Assembly: GCF_014191985.1 (NCBI RefSeq)
Contig: NZ_JACHXI010000001.1
Span: 310,001-374,000, forward strand
Direction: 5' to 3'
Origin: Azomonas macrocytogenes
GTDB lineage: Bacteria; Pseudomonadota; Gammaproteobacteria; Pseudomonadales; Pseudomonadaceae
DNA length: 64,000 nt
Program-made: the position numbers and the translations under genes
Shown here: positions 8,912 to 20,084 of the stretch, piece by piece
Numbering within the stretch: the stretch's first letter is position 1
Layout of the letters: each line of letters starts with the position of its first letter
The notes under the pieces: generated by a model
Seen by the model: the letters and a program-made list of their open reading frames with translations, nothing else
What the model was told of the DNA's origin: nothing
The model's database searches: none

Positions 8912-9355
8912 TCAATCTGATGAAGGCATAACCAAAGCCTTGCCATACCCCTGAATGAACTCAGGGGGCATGCGCTTCGGTTTGCCACTGGACAATTCGA
9001 TGCAAACAAACGTCGTCAAGGCACGCAGCAAGGTAATACCATCCCTCGGCCTGACCAGTTGGAACTGGCGCCGCATTTTCAAGCGCCGGTCCGAATCGAC
9101 GATCCAGGTCGCCAGCTTCAAGCGATCACCCAGGTAGGCGCTGGCCAAGTAATCGATTTCATGGCGTAGAACCGCCATGGCCCGGTCCAGGAAACGATAA
9201 TCGCGGATATCCAGGCCCAGACTGGAGGAATGCATCCAGGCACAACGCTCCAGCCAAGTTACATAAATCACATTGTTGACATGCCCCAAACTATCGATGT
9301 GCTCGCTTTCGACCTGGACATCGATAGTGAAGGGGTCGGGCCTGTCCCAAAGCAT
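8912..9355 (-). CDS. Acyl-CoA thioesterase, 4HBT/YbgC hotdog family
   Basis: Hotdog-fold thioesterase of 147 residues that hydrolyses acyl-CoA thioesters. The family signature is clear: HIDSLGHVNNVIYVTWLE at about 18-35. In this family the Asp of an H-x-D-x-x-x-H-x-N-N motif is catalytic; here the position is HIDSLGHVNN. ATG at 9355 (MLWDRPDPFTID) is preceded by GGGAGG, which decides against the longer in-frame start at 9466. It stands alone on the minus strand between the response regulator and the tRNA cluster. The natural acyl substrate cannot be told from sequence. Confidence 0.85.
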   Translation of the reverse strand: MLWDRPDPFTIDVQVESEHIDSLGHVNNVIYVTWLERCAWMHSSSLGLDIRDYRFLDRAMAVLRHEIDYLASAYLGDRLKLATWIVDSDRRLKMRRQFQLVRPRDGITLLRALTTFVCIELSSGKPKRMPPEFIQGYGKALVMPSSD

Positions 9356-9610
9356 AGGAAACCTCCCTCGCCAATTGGCTGGTGCCTGGCTAGTTGCTCG
9401 ATGGCGTTTTACATCGGGGAAAGCAGGGTGATGATTCGAAACTGGCCCGCTTTCGTCTCGCCCCATTCAACCAGCCAAACAAGTCAATTGGTAGTTTGAC
9501 AGCTGATTACTCAGTATCCATGCGGACAGGTGGACGATTCAACACAAGTCTGAATAACAAAAAGGGTTGCTCCAGATGAGCAACCCTTTGATACCCAAAG
9601 CGGGTAAAAC

Positions 9611-9686
9611 TGGCGTCCCCTAGGGGACTCGAACCCCTGTTACCGCCGTGAAAGGGCGGTGTCCTAGGCCACTAGACGAAGGGGAC
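9611..9686 (-). tRNA. tRNA-Glu (TTC), copy 1
   Basis: The minus strand reads GTCCCCTTCGTCTAGTGG at its 5' end, with a TTC anticodon in the CCGCCCTTTCACGG arm, T-arm GGGGTTCGAGTCCCC and encoded CCA. The 76 bases fold as a standard cloverleaf. It is identical in body to the copy at 9859. Confidence 0.97.
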
Positions 9687-9735
9687 ATGACCTTCGAAGG
9701 AAAAGGCCAGTACAGCGACTGACCTATCGTGGAAT

Positions 9736-9811
<76 letters not shown>

Positions 9812-9858
9812 GATTTTGCGTCTCGCGACGGCACAGACGAACTGCTGTGACTTCAAAC

Positions 9859-9934
9859 TGGCGTCCCCTAGGGGACTCGAACCCCTGTTACCGCCGTGAA
9901 AGGGCGGTGTCCTAGGCCACTAGACGAAGGGGAC
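9859..9934 (-). tRNA. tRNA-Glu (TTC), copy 2
   Basis: Same 76-base body, TTC anticodon and CCA as the copy at 9611. Together with the following tRNA-Ala it forms the second unit of a tandem pair. Confidence 0.97.
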
Positions 9935-9995
9935 GCAAACCCTTCTGCACACGCCTATTCAACATAATGCTGAATACAGGCATATGTCACGAGAT

Positions 9996-10071
<76 letters not shown>

Positions 10072-10357
10072 ATCTCAAGGACGGGGCGCATATTATGGGC
10101 GAGCCTTGGTACTGTCAATAGAATTATTCCTTACTCACCTAGCTTTTCAACTCAAGAACAAAGACTTAGGCGGTAGTCAAAATTCGTATCGAGGCCAGAG
10201 CCAGTCATCCGCCGTTTCCACGTTGCGACGGGACCCGTTCTGGCGCAAAGCAAGGCGCGGGGAGAGGCTTGGCTGCACCAAACAAACGACACAGCACCAT
10301 GCCAACCTCATCTTATCAGGGTGCGCTTGCCCCCCCCAAACAGTCGAAAAAAGTTTC

Positions 10358-11839
10358 CTACGCTATCGAAGCCAGCAGCTTTTCCCATTCATTGGTTTCT
10401 TTCTTGGAAGCCCCACCCAGCAACTCAAGCGCTTGGCGCAGGCGGAAACGGGTCAGATCCGGGCCTAGGATCTCCATGGCATCCAAAACCGATACCGAAC
10501 TCGCCTGACCGGTAATCGCAGCGAACATCAAAGGCATGGCATCGCGCAGTTTGAGTCCCAAATGCTCGGATACGCTTTGGATGCAGCCAGTGATGCGATC
10601 TTTTTCCCACTGGCGCAAGGCTTCCAGCTTCCACAGAATCAATTGCAGCAACTGCCGAACCTGATCTGCATCCAGTTTCTTGTGAACGAATAACGCCGGA
10701 TCGAGATCGAGCGCTCCACGAAAGAAGAATCCGGCTAGAGGCTCGATCTGGCTGAAAGTCTCTACCCTACCCTGCACATGTGGCGTAATTTTCATCAGAT
10801 ATTCGTGATTGAGCGCCCACTTTTGCACTTGCGTTGCGAAAGCATCGACACTCAATTCCCGAATCCATTGACCATTGAGCCAGGACAGCTTTTCCATATC
10901 GAAGATCGGTCCGCCCAGCGATACGCGCTGGATATCGAAGTGCTCGATCATCTCTCGGAGGGTAAATTTTTCCCGCTCGTCCGGCATGGACCAGCCCATG
11001 CGCCCCAGATAATTCAGCATCGCCTCGGGCAAAAACCCCATGCGCTGGTAAAAAGTGATGGAGGTGGGGTTTTTGCGCTTGGAGAGCTTGCTCTTGTCTG
11101 GGTTGCGCAGTAGCGGCATATAGCACAGGGCAGGCTGCTCCCAGCCGAAATACTCGTAGAGTTTGATCAGCTTGGGTGCCGAGGGCAGCCACTCTTCACC
11201 ACGCAGCACATGGGTGATACCCATCAGGTGGTCGTCAACCACGTTGGCAAGAAAATAGGTGGGCAGGCCGTCGGCCTTCATCAACACCTGCATGTCCATG
11301 CGATCCCAGGGAATCTCTACGTCGCCACGCAGCATGTCCGGTACCACGCAGATACCTTCGCTCGGCACTTTCATACGCGTCACATACGACTCACCGGCAG
11401 CGATACGGCGCAGCGCCTCGTCGGGCGCAAGATGCATGCAATGTCCGTCGTAGCGCGGCGTTTCCTTCTTGGCCATCTGTTGCGCACGCATCCGCTCCAG
11501 GCGCTCGGCAGAACAGAAACAGGGAAACGCATGGCCTTTGGTAACCAGTTCGTCCGAATACTTCTTATAGATATCGCCACGCTCGCTCTGCCGATAGGGG
11601 CCATGCGGACCACCCACATCCGGCCCCTCATCCCATTCCAGGCCCAGCCAGCGCAAGGCATCGAAAATCTGCTGCTCCGACTCGCGAGTCGAGCGCAACT
11701 GGTCAGTATCTTCGATGCGCAGGATGAACTGACCACCATGCAGGCGGGCAAAACACAGATTGAACAACGCTATATAAGCAGTGCCGACGTGCGGATCACC
11801 GGTGGGAGACGGAGCAATGCGGGTACGAACGGTGGTCAT
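10358..11839 (-). CDS. gltX: Glutamyl-tRNA synthetase
   Basis: Class I aminoacyl-tRNA synthetase of 493 residues that charges tRNA-Glu. The HIGH-type motif appears as [13 protein letters not shown] at about 9-21, the KMSKS-type motif as KLSKRKNP near residue 250, and the anticodon-binding domain occupies the C-terminal third. ATG at 11839 gives the standard [19 protein letters not shown]. It lies directly upstream of tRNA-Glu genes on the same strand, so enzyme and substrate may be cotranscribed. This arrangement also occurs in other pseudomonads. Confidence 0.97.
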   Translation of the reverse strand: MTTVRTRIAPSPTGDPHVGTAYIALFNLCFARLHGGQFILRIEDTDQLRSTRESEQQIFDALRWLGLEWDEGPDVGGPHGPYRQSERGDIYKKYSDELVTKGHAFPCFCSAERLERMRAQQMAKKETPRYDGHCMHLAPDEALRRIAAGESYVTRMKVPSEGICVVPDMLRGDVEIPWDRMDMQVLMKADGLPTYFLANVVDDHLMGITHVLRGEEWLPSAPKLIKLYEYFGWEQPALCYMPLLRNPDKSKLSKRKNPTSITFYQRMGFLPEAMLNYLGRMGWSMPDEREKFTLREMIEHFDIQRVSLGGPIFDMEKLSWLNGQWIRELSVDAFATQVQKWALNHEYLMKITPHVQGRVETFSQIEPLAGFFFRGALDLDPALFVHKKLDADQVRQLLQLILWKLEALRQWEKDRITGCIQSVSEHLGLKLRDAMPLMFAAITGQASSVSVLDAMEILGPDLTRFRLRQALELLGGASKKETNEWEKLLASIA

Positions 11840-11952
11840 CGGGAATCTCGAAACGACTGAAACGAAAGGCGGGATGGTACACCAAGCTGTATGCTTTGCC
11901 CTGTCAAGCTTTTCCCGCTTGTTTTACCTAAAACCTGTAGTCCGCTGCTTTT

Positions 11953-13968
<2,016 letters not shown>

Positions 13969-14263
13969 ATCAACCTCTTGAGTTTTCGGCGCTCGGAAAA
14001 GACGGAGCAGCGTAAAACAGCTACTACATGAAATTTCGCCTGTGGATTTCAAGCCGGCGCGCCAGATGGCAGCTCGATGGTTTCATTCCCTGCCGGGAAT
14101 CTCATACCAAAGTTCCGGACCGAATGCCCACAAATGAACTCCGGCATTATCGCAGTAACCGGATATGGCCGTTATACTGCCGACCATTTGCACATCGCCC
14201 TGATATCCGATCAAGCAAGGGTGATGCACCACTCACTCCCTTCTTCAACTCCGAGCTCTTATC

Positions 14264-15484
14264 ATGAGTTTGTTTTCTGCTGTCGAAATGGCGCCCCGCG
14301 ACCCGATCCTGGGCCTGACCGAAGCCTTCAACGCCGACCCCCGGCCGAACAAGGTCAATCTTGGGGTAGGCGTGTACTACAACGAGGAGGGGCGGATTCC
14401 TCTACTGCGCGCGGTAGCCGATGTCGAGAAATCCCGTCTCGAAATCCAGGCACCACGCGGCTATCTACCAGTCGATGGTATCGCTGCCTATTCTACCGTT
14501 GTGCAGAAATTGTTATTCGGCCAGAACTCTTCCCTGCTCGAAGAAGGACGAGTGGTCACCGCACAATCCCTGGGTGGTACCGGTGCACTCAAGGTCGGTG
14601 CCGATTTTCTCAAGCGCCTGTTGCCGGATGCGACTGTCGCCATCAGCGACCCCAGTTGGGAAAATCATCGCGCCCTGTTCCAATCCGCCGGCTATCCGGT
14701 AAAAAACTATCGCTACTATGACGCCAGCAGCCACGATGTCGACCGAACCGGCATGCTCGCCGATCTGAACGAGCTCCCGCCGCGCTCGATCGTCGTGCTA
14801 CATGCCTGTTGCCACAACCCGACCGGTGTCGACCTGGCCCCGGAGGACTGGAAAAAGATCATCGATGTGCTCAAGGCCCGGGATCATGTTCCCTTCGTGG
14901 ACATCGCCTACCAGGGCTTTGGTGACGGTATCGAAGAAGATGCCCTCGCCGTCCGGCTATTTGCCGAGTCAGGCATGAGCTTCGTGATTTCCAGCTCATT
15001 CTCCAAATCCTTCTCGCTGTATGGCGAGCGGGTCGGCGCGATCTCTCTGGTAACCCAGAATCGCGACGAGTCCGCCCGGGTACTTTCGCAAATCAAACGC
15101 GTGATCCGCACCAATTATTCCAACCCACCAATCCATGGTGCCAGTATCGTCTCCAGCGTACTCAACAGCTCTGAGCTGAGAGCAATCTGGGAAGTCGAAC
15201 TGGCCGAGATGCGCCAGCGCATTCACCGTATACGCCTCGAAATGGTCAGGCAGCTGGCTGCCAAGGGCGTGCAGCAGGATTTCAGCTTTGTCAGCCGCCA
15301 ACGCGGCATGTTCTCGTTTTCAGGCCTCAATATCGATCAGGTGGATCAACTACGTAACGATTACGGCGTCTATATCGTCGGTACCGGACGTATCTGCGCG
15401 GCAGCGCTCAACACTCGGAACCTGGACTACGTTACCGATGCCATCGTTCAGGTTCTTGGTCGACAAGGGTTGACTTCCGTTTAA
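14264..15484 (+). CDS. Aromatic/aspartate-family amino acid aminotransferase (class I, PLP)
   Basis: PLP enzyme of 406 residues in the AspC/TyrB group, transferring amino groups between aromatic or dicarboxylic amino acids and 2-oxo acids. Family features are MAPRDPILGLTEAF at the N-terminus, NLGVGVYY, CCHNPTGVD, and the Schiff-base lysine in SSSFSKSFSLYGERVG at about residue 245. Arg in the C-terminal VGTGRICAAALN binds substrate carboxylate. The position between uvrB and tRNA-Asn matches P. aeruginosa, where this gene marks one edge of the O-antigen locus. Substrate preference (Tyr/Phe or Asp) is not decided by sequence, so no symbol is given. Confidence 0.9.
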   Translation: MSLFSAVEMAPRDPILGLTEAFNADPRPNKVNLGVGVYYNEEGRIPLLRAVADVEKSRLEIQAPRGYLPVDGIAAYSTVVQKLLFGQNSSLLEEGRVVTAQSLGGTGALKVGADFLKRLLPDATVAISDPSWENHRALFQSAGYPVKNYRYYDASSHDVDRTGMLADLNELPPRSIVVLHACCHNPTGVDLAPEDWKKIIDVLKARDHVPFVDIAYQGFGDGIEEDALAVRLFAESGMSFVISSSFSKSFSLYGERVGAISLVTQNRDESARVLSQIKRVIRTNYSNPPIHGASIVSSVLNSSELRAIWEVELAEMRQRIHRIRLEMVRQLAAKGVQQDFSFVSRQRGMFSFSGLNIDQVDQLRNDYGVYIVGTGRICAAALNTRNLDYVTDAIVQVLGRQGLTSV

Positions 15485-15509
15485 GAAACAGTAGGATACC
15501 GTCCGCTGT

Positions 15510-15585
<76 letters not shown>

Positions 15586-15631
15586 GACAAGGTTCCAGAG
15601 AAGGCTTCCAAAATCTCTGAAACCCCCGAAA

Positions 15632-15656
15632 AACCCGCCTTCTGGCGGGTTTTTTC
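15632..15656 (+). terminator. Intrinsic terminator after tRNA-Asn
   Basis: AACCCGCC-TTCT-GGCGGGTT followed by TTTT: an 8-bp GC-rich stem with a T-run, 46 bases past the tRNA. Confidence 0.85.
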
Positions 15657-15794
15657 GTTTTGGCGTTCTGTCGAATTCTGGTGGGTGCTAGCAATTTTAA
15701 GGGTAGAGTTTGGGATAAAGATCAGTTCGATAAAAGGGATTACCCTTATGTCGCGCACTCCTCTGATATGACTTAAACGGTTAAAAGTACGCAC

Positions 15795-16769
15795 TTACGA
15801 GATGAGCGATGGCTCGACTGCAATCGCGATTTTTCCTTGAATGCCATTGTTGGGACTCTCCAACCGGGCATGGGCGAGCGCAATGTCGGCAAGCGAGTAG
15901 ACCGCGCCAACATGTGGCCGCAGCTGACCGCGCGCTACCAATGCGCTCAGTTCATCAAGCTTGCCGCGGTTCTGTCTGGTGAAAACGAAGTGATAACTGG
16001 CGTTCTTACCCCAGGCCTGCACGAGGTTTTGTGGCTGGGCAATGTCCACAATCGAGACCACGCGACCAAGTTGTGCGAGCGCGTCGGCGCTACGCGACAA
16101 TGTGTTGCCGCCGATGGTGTCGAACACCACATCGACGCCGTGGCCACCGGTTTCCCGCAGGATGGCGTCGACGTAATCCTCTTTCTTGTAGTCGATGACC
16201 ACATCGGCACCCAGACTCCGTGCGAACTCGAAGTTTGCTTCGCGCACGGTGGTGAACACCCTGGCGCCCATGGCTTTTGCCAACTGGATCGCCACATGAC
16301 CGACGCCTCCCGCGCCGCCATGCACCAGGATGCTCTCCCCCACTCTGAGCGCCGCACGCACGACCAATGCTTCCCACGCTGTCCCGCCAACCAGGGTCAG
16401 GCTGGCCGCCTCGAGATGGCTCAGCGCCGGAGGCTTCTTCCCGATAATGCTTTCGGCAGCAACGTGGTACTCGGCATAACTTCCTGGTCCGTCAAATATT
16501 TGCGGGGTGTACCAGACTTCGTCTCCCGGAGCGAAGGTCGTCACACCCGGTCCAACTTCTTCGATAACGCCCGATACGTCGTGTCCGGTAATGGCCGGCA
16601 GTTGCACCAAGTCGGGATAATCGCCACGTCGAACCTGATAATCCAAGGGGTTGATGGAGGTTGCGTGTACTCGCACCAGGACTTGTCCCGCACGCGGCAC
16701 TGGCTTGGGCACGTCGCAGAGTTCGAACGATTCCGGGCCGCCAAATGATTTAAGCATTATCGCTTTCAT
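15795..16769 (-). CDS. MDR-family zinc-independent NADP-dependent oxidoreductase (quinone oxidoreductase type)
   Basis: Medium-chain dehydrogenase/reductase of 324 residues. The N-terminal GroES-like domain has [19 protein letters not shown] and [17 protein letters not shown]. The Rossmann domain carries [21 protein letters not shown] (about residues 150-170), typical of the QOR/zeta-crystallin branch that reduces quinones or enals with NADPH. No structural zinc cysteine cluster is seen. ATG at 16769 ([11 protein letters not shown]) is the family start; the upstream ATG at 16790 is less likely. An operator-like palindrome lies 28-47 bases upstream, matching one before the ArsR-type gene on the same strand. 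Confidence 0.87.
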   Translation of the reverse strand: MKAIMLKSFGGPESFELCDVPKPVPRAGQVLVRVHATSINPLDYQVRRGDYPDLVQLPAITGHDVSGVIEEVGPGVTTFAPGDEVWYTPQIFDGPGSYAEYHVAAESIIGKKPPALSHLEAASLTLVGGTAWEALVVRAALRVGESILVHGGAGGVGHVAIQLAKAMGARVFTTVREANFEFARSLGADVVIDYKKEDYVDAILRETGGHGVDVVFDTIGGNTLSRSADALAQLGRVVSIVDIAQPQNLVQAWGKNASYHFVFTRQNRGKLDELSALVARGQLRPHVGAVYSLADIALAHARLESPNNGIQGKIAIAVEPSLIS

Positions 16770-16796
16770 TAAAAATCCTCGTATCGACAAAAATGG

Positions 16797-16816
16797 ATAT
16801 CGGGATATATCGATAT
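16797..16816. promoter_or_regulatory. Putative ArsR-type operator before the MDR gene
   Basis: ATATCG-GGATATAT-CGATAT, a 20-base palindrome. Its core ATCG-N8-CGAT has the same spacing as the site at 17145-17160 upstream of the ArsR-type gene. Two identical half-site arrangements before the regulator and its neighbour suggest a common regulator. Confidence 0.6.
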
Positions 16817-16831
16817 AATGCAGTAAAAAAA

Positions 16832-17133
16832 TTACAGACCTTTCCCTATGATCTCGGCAAGCGCACTGATGGTTGCTTCATTGCGCTTGTAGTAGGTCCA
16901 CTGACCGATGCGCCTGACTTCGACCAAGCCCACTCGTTGCAGAGTTGCAGATAACCAGACACCGTTGACTGCGACAGCCCGATACCTTCTTGAATACTAC
17001 TGACGCAGACCCCCACCGTGAGAACGTCACCTTCATCCTGCGGAGGGAAGTTCTTTACGGGGTCCTTCAAGCCTTTCAAGATTTCAAGGCGTGTAGGGTT
17101 TGAGAGGGCTTTGAATATTTCGATCAATTCCAT
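16832..17133 (-). pseudogene. ArsR-family transcriptional regulator with a -1 frameshift
   Basis: Winged-helix repressor of about 100 residues. The N-terminal part MELIEIFKALSNPTRLEILKGLKDP and the recognition helix region SQSTVSGYLQ are normal. After YLQL the frame is lost by one missing base near 16950-16955. The correct continuation, [21 protein letters not shown] to IIGKGL, is read in another frame down to the stop at 16832-16834. Restoring one C gives the usual YLQLLQRVGLVE. As written the protein would lose its wing and dimer helix. A sequencing error is possible. Its start is 12 bases from the matching operator at 17145. Confidence 0.8.
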
Positions 17134-17144
17134 AACCTGATCAC

Positions 17145-17160
17145 ATCGAGATTTACCGAT
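17145..17160. promoter_or_regulatory. Putative autoregulatory operator of the ArsR-type gene
   Basis: ATCGAGATTTACCGAT: ATCG-N8-CGAT, extended on the outside by CAC/ATG. It lies just upstream of the regulator start and mirrors the site at 16797-16816. Confidence 0.55.
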
Positions 17161-17218
17161 ATGTCAATACAAGAATCAACCGCCGTTATTTAGAGTCAGC
17201 CCGACTCTGTAGCAACTC

Positions 17219-17455
17219 TCAAATTTGCAAGCCTCCCGAAGGGGAGGACTTGTATTCCAGCTTCACGCCGCTCAATGAGCCTTTCGCATAAAACGCTGTT
17301 CGGATCGTCCTAATAATCCCCAGACCGTTGACACTGCGTGTGGCCACTGCGAGCGTGAAACGCCAACGTTTCGGGCTATTACCGGCAAAATCCTGCACAA
17401 TTAGATCAAGCTGACGATCAATGCGCACGACTACTCGCTCATGCGCGACTATCAC
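17219..17455 (-). CDS. Hypothetical short ORF in the tRNA-Asn insert
   Basis: An ORF of 78 codons beginning MIVAHERVVVRIDRQLD and ending PSGGLQI. I recognise no family. It has a mixed hydrophobic/basic composition, no signal peptide, and base composition closer to the AT-richer insert than to the core genes. A good ribosome-binding site is not evident. It could be a fragment of a decayed element gene or simply an open frame. Confidence 0.25.
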   Translation of the reverse strand: MIVAHERVVVRIDRQLDLIVQDFAGNSPKRWRFTLAVATRSVNGLGIIRTIRTAFYAKGSLSGVKLEYKSSPSGGLQI

Positions 17456-17459
17456 AAGC

Positions 17460-17879
17460 CGAGACTAGACCGACTGACTGCTTTTGGGCCGATTGCTGCC
17501 TGTCACGACTGACCAGTCCGGGTTGCTCACTGCCGATCACCTTCTCTACGAGTATCGGTCAAGCCGGATGCAAAAGATGGTCAGCATCAATGCCATTGAT
17601 TGGCCGGTAGGAATGCAAACTACGAATCAAAACCTGTCGAAATTCAGGACGTCTTTCTCAATACCTAAACTACCCAACTAAAGTCCGTTTCGGACGGACA
17701 CAGTGATCACGAGGAACGAACTACTGCACTGATCGGTAGACGGGACGGACGCAACTGCCGTGCTCATGGGGATCCAAAGAGTTCGCATAGAATCAGGGCT
17801 TAATTAGGATAACCGTAGGGATAAAGATTTTAGAAATCGGAAAAATTTCATTTGAAAACAGGTGCTTACCCTTCTATTT
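17460..17879. other. Non-coding, AT-richer tail of the insert
   Basis: No supported gene. A small hairpin GTCCG-TTT-CGGAC lies near 17683-17697. The bases GGGATAAAGAT at about 17818 also occur near 15711 at the other end of the insert, which may be a further trace of the element's ends. Confidence 0.35.
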
Positions 17880-17899
17880 GAGTCCAGGCCGCGGAGCCA
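17880..17899 (+). repeat. att-like copy of the tRNA-Asn 3' end
   Basis: GAGTCCAGGCCGCGGAGCCA matches the tRNA-Asn 3' end at 15566-15585 in 19 of 20 positions, including the encoded CCA. No tRNA body precedes it. Confidence 0.85.
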
Positions 17900-17904
17900 T
17901 CCTC

Positions 17905-17936
17905 AAACCGGAGTGCACATGTGCATTCCGGTTTCC
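17905..17936. terminator. Strong hairpin beyond the distal att repeat
   Basis: AAACCGGA-G-TGCA/TGCA-T-TCCGGTTT forms a near-perfect long stem. Its position directly after the att copy suggests it was once the terminator following the tRNA. There is no T-run, so termination strength is uncertain. It could also serve mobB from the other side. Confidence 0.45.
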
Positions 17937-17996
17937 CCGCTCAAAGCCACGCTCAGCGTTGCAACCCTGCCCGCCCTATCCTGGCAAACCCGCTCA

Positions 17997-18590
17997 TTAC
18001 GTGGAAGTATCGGCGTTCAAGTCCCCACAGGACCGAGGGCTGTGCCGCATATTCTCCCAGCGAGCCGGCCAGGCTGACACCCAGCGCGAAAGAACCTCCA
18101 GATCATCCAGCGGCAAACGCTCCACATCCGGCGGAAGCTCAATGTCCTCATTCGAAGCCACGGCTCGAATCCAGCCATCCGCCCTGGCGTGAAGTGGATG
18201 TCCGAGAACCGGGCGATGAAGTTCAAGCTTGGGCAAGGGCCACGACTTGAATCCCTCGATCAGGATCATGTCTGGCGCCGACAACAGCGCATACTCGATC
18301 AAGACGGACAGATTCAAGTCATGTTGCCCTGGGGTTTCCATCATGACGGCAAAACGGTGTTGCGACGCAACGATGGTCGGGGCGGCTCCCGCCTGGCGGA
18401 AACGGTAGCTGTCCTTGCCCGCCGTATCGACATCGAACTGATGATGAGCATGTTTGATGACCGCTACTCTCAAGCCTTTTTGTACCAGCAATGGCAACAG
18501 CCCCTCGATCAGGGTGGTTTTGCCGGTGCCACTGTAAGCGACGACACCTAGCAACGGTGTTTGATAGAGCGCTGCATCAAAATCTGTCAT
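17997..18590 (-). CDS. mobB: Molybdopterin-guanine dinucleotide biosynthesis protein MobB
   Basis: GTP-binding adaptor of 197 residues that assists MobA in attaching GMP to molybdopterin. The P-loop is VVAYSGTGKTTLIEG at about 15-29 (slightly unusual YSGTGKTT). IKHAHHQFDVDTAGKDSYRFRQAGA (about 45-69) is the MobB signature, followed by ILIEGFKSWPLPKLELHR. The C-terminus is longer than in E. coli MobB (about 175 residues), with a polar tail. It is divergent from the formate channel gene and opens the Moco/formate block, although mobA lies 7 kb away. Confidence 0.93.
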   Translation of the reverse strand: MTDFDAALYQTPLLGVVAYSGTGKTTLIEGLLPLLVQKGLRVAVIKHAHHQFDVDTAGKDSYRFRQAGAAPTIVASQHRFAVMMETPGQHDLNLSVLIEYALLSAPDMILIEGFKSWPLPKLELHRPVLGHPLHARADGWIRAVASNEDIELPPDVERLPLDDLEVLSRWVSAWPARWENMRHSPRSCGDLNADTST

Positions 18591-18988
18591 ACCGCTCCAG
18601 ATGTGTTGCCAGTCATAGTCAAGCAGAGAAACAGGTGCGTGGTTTTATCATAAAAAGCGCCATGTTTTTAAACCCGCTGTCGATAGTGAAATTCAAAAAG
18701 GGCAATCGGACAGGCATCCACGCCAGAGGAGATTGCGCTACGCATTGTCTGGAACTGGAAAGAGGACTCACGGGAGGTTGGCTTGGCTTGGCTCGATAAT
18801 GCGCCGCCAAGGCCCTGCAAAAATCTCTGCTGCAGAGAAACCGGTTATCTGAAAACAGCTTCCGGATGATGGCCAGCACGCCCATAGACGGCATCGATTA
18901 CCAGATCAACACTGGCGATTGGACATGCAGCGCAGGCTGCACTTAGGCTTGACCACAAGTGCCATATAGAATTCAGAAAAATTTGTCC
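18591..18988. promoter_or_regulatory. Divergent mobB / formate-channel regulatory region with duplicated leader
   Basis: About 400 bases without a gene. The right half (about 18885-18991, through the channel start codon) is nearly the same as 21035-21149 before fdhD. A 21-base block beginning GATCAACACTGGCG (18904-18924) is identical in both, and CTTAGGCTT and TATAG-AT are also shared. The left half, next to mobB, shows nothing I can name. Confidence 0.7.
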
Positions 18989-19918
18989 ATGACCCCGATC
19001 AACACTTCATCTTCTGGATCGACGCCCATGTCCCTTTACTCTCCACCCGAAATTGCCGAACTGGCCATTAGTGCAGGCGAGAAGAAAAGCCGCATGCTCC
19101 TCCTGCCGATGCTCATCCTGGGCTTCCTGGCTGGCGCATTCATTGCCATCGGCTTTCTACTCGATATTCGCGTCATTGGCACCTTACCCACCGAATGGGG
19201 TTCGTTCTCGGCCTTTCTTGGCGCTGCGGTGTTTCCGGTCGGTCTGATCCTGACGATCATCGCCGGCGGTGAACTACTGACCGGCAACATGATGACCTTG
19301 CCGATGGCCCTGTTTGCCCGCCGCATCGTCGTTGGCGCCGTGATCCGAAACTGGGGAGTGATCACGCTCGCCAACTTCGCCGGCGCCATTGCCGTGGCCT
19401 ACTTCTTCGGTCATGTCCTGGGCCTGACCGAAGGCGCCTTCCTGGCCAAGACCGTCGGCATCGCACAGGCCAAGGTCAACGACAGCTTCATGCATGCGTT
19501 CATTTCCGGTATCGGCTGTAACTGGCTGGTCTGCCTGGGCGTATGGCTCGGCTACGCCAGCAAGGATGTTGCCGGCAAGGTTCTCGGTATCTGGTTCCCG
19601 GTAATGGCGTTCGTCGCGATCGGTTTCCAGCACGTCGTCGCCAATATGTTTGTCGTTCCGGCCGCAATCTTTGCCGGCGCGGTAACCTGGAGCCAATATC
19701 TGCCCAACTTTGTCTCCGTGTTTCTCGGCAATGCCGCAGGCGGTGCCCTGTTCGTCGGCCTCGCGTATTACCTGGCCTATAAACCACAGGCCAGCGCCGC
19801 CACGGCAGCCATCACCACGGCAACCACCGCGCTGCACCACAAGAGCCCTTTGTCAATCCCACCACATGAAACATCCTTGACCTCATCTGTCAACGCAGGC
19901 GAAAGCCAAAGCGCATAA
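18989..19918 (+). CDS. Formate/nitrite transporter family channel
   Basis: Pentameric inner-membrane channel subunit of 309 residues for formate or a related small anion. Six hydrophobic segments are visible between about residues 40 and 265. Family signatures include GFLAGAFIAIGFLLDI, AGGELLTGNMMTLPMALFARR and GIGCNWLVCLGVWLGYASKD. The C-terminal 40 residues are polar and low-complexity. I start at 18989 because the duplicated leader aligns this ATG with the fdhD ATG at 21147; 19028 (MSLYSPPEIAEL) is a possible alternative. Genes around it (fdhD, FdhF-like, moa) make formate the likely substrate. Confidence 0.9.
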   Translation: MTPINTSSSGSTPMSLYSPPEIAELAISAGEKKSRMLLLPMLILGFLAGAFIAIGFLLDIRVIGTLPTEWGSFSAFLGAAVFPVGLILTIIAGGELLTGNMMTLPMALFARRIVVGAVIRNWGVITLANFAGAIAVAYFFGHVLGLTEGAFLAKTVGIAQAKVNDSFMHAFISGIGCNWLVCLGVWLGYASKDVAGKVLGIWFPVMAFVAIGFQHVVANMFVVPAAIFAGAVTWSQYLPNFVSVFLGNAAGGALFVGLAYYLAYKPQASAATAAITTATTALHHKSPLSIPPHETSLTSSVNAGESQSA

Positions 19919-20084
19919 ACGAAACAAATAAGCGATACTCGCCGCTACGCCCGATACCCCGCTCGCCGGGGTATCGGGCGTTTCAGGGCAACAACCTGCC
20001 GCATCGGCCATCCCTACAGAACCTGGAGCAAAACAGGGTATGGCTAGCATGGCGCGCTGAAACTGGCCAAATCGGGCAAGAAGC

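Noticed and set aside
18910-18932. Possible sigma-54 promoter (TGGC...TGCA) in the duplicated leader
   Set aside because: The GG-GC spacing is one base off, and the GC element is not kept in the second copy before fdhD.
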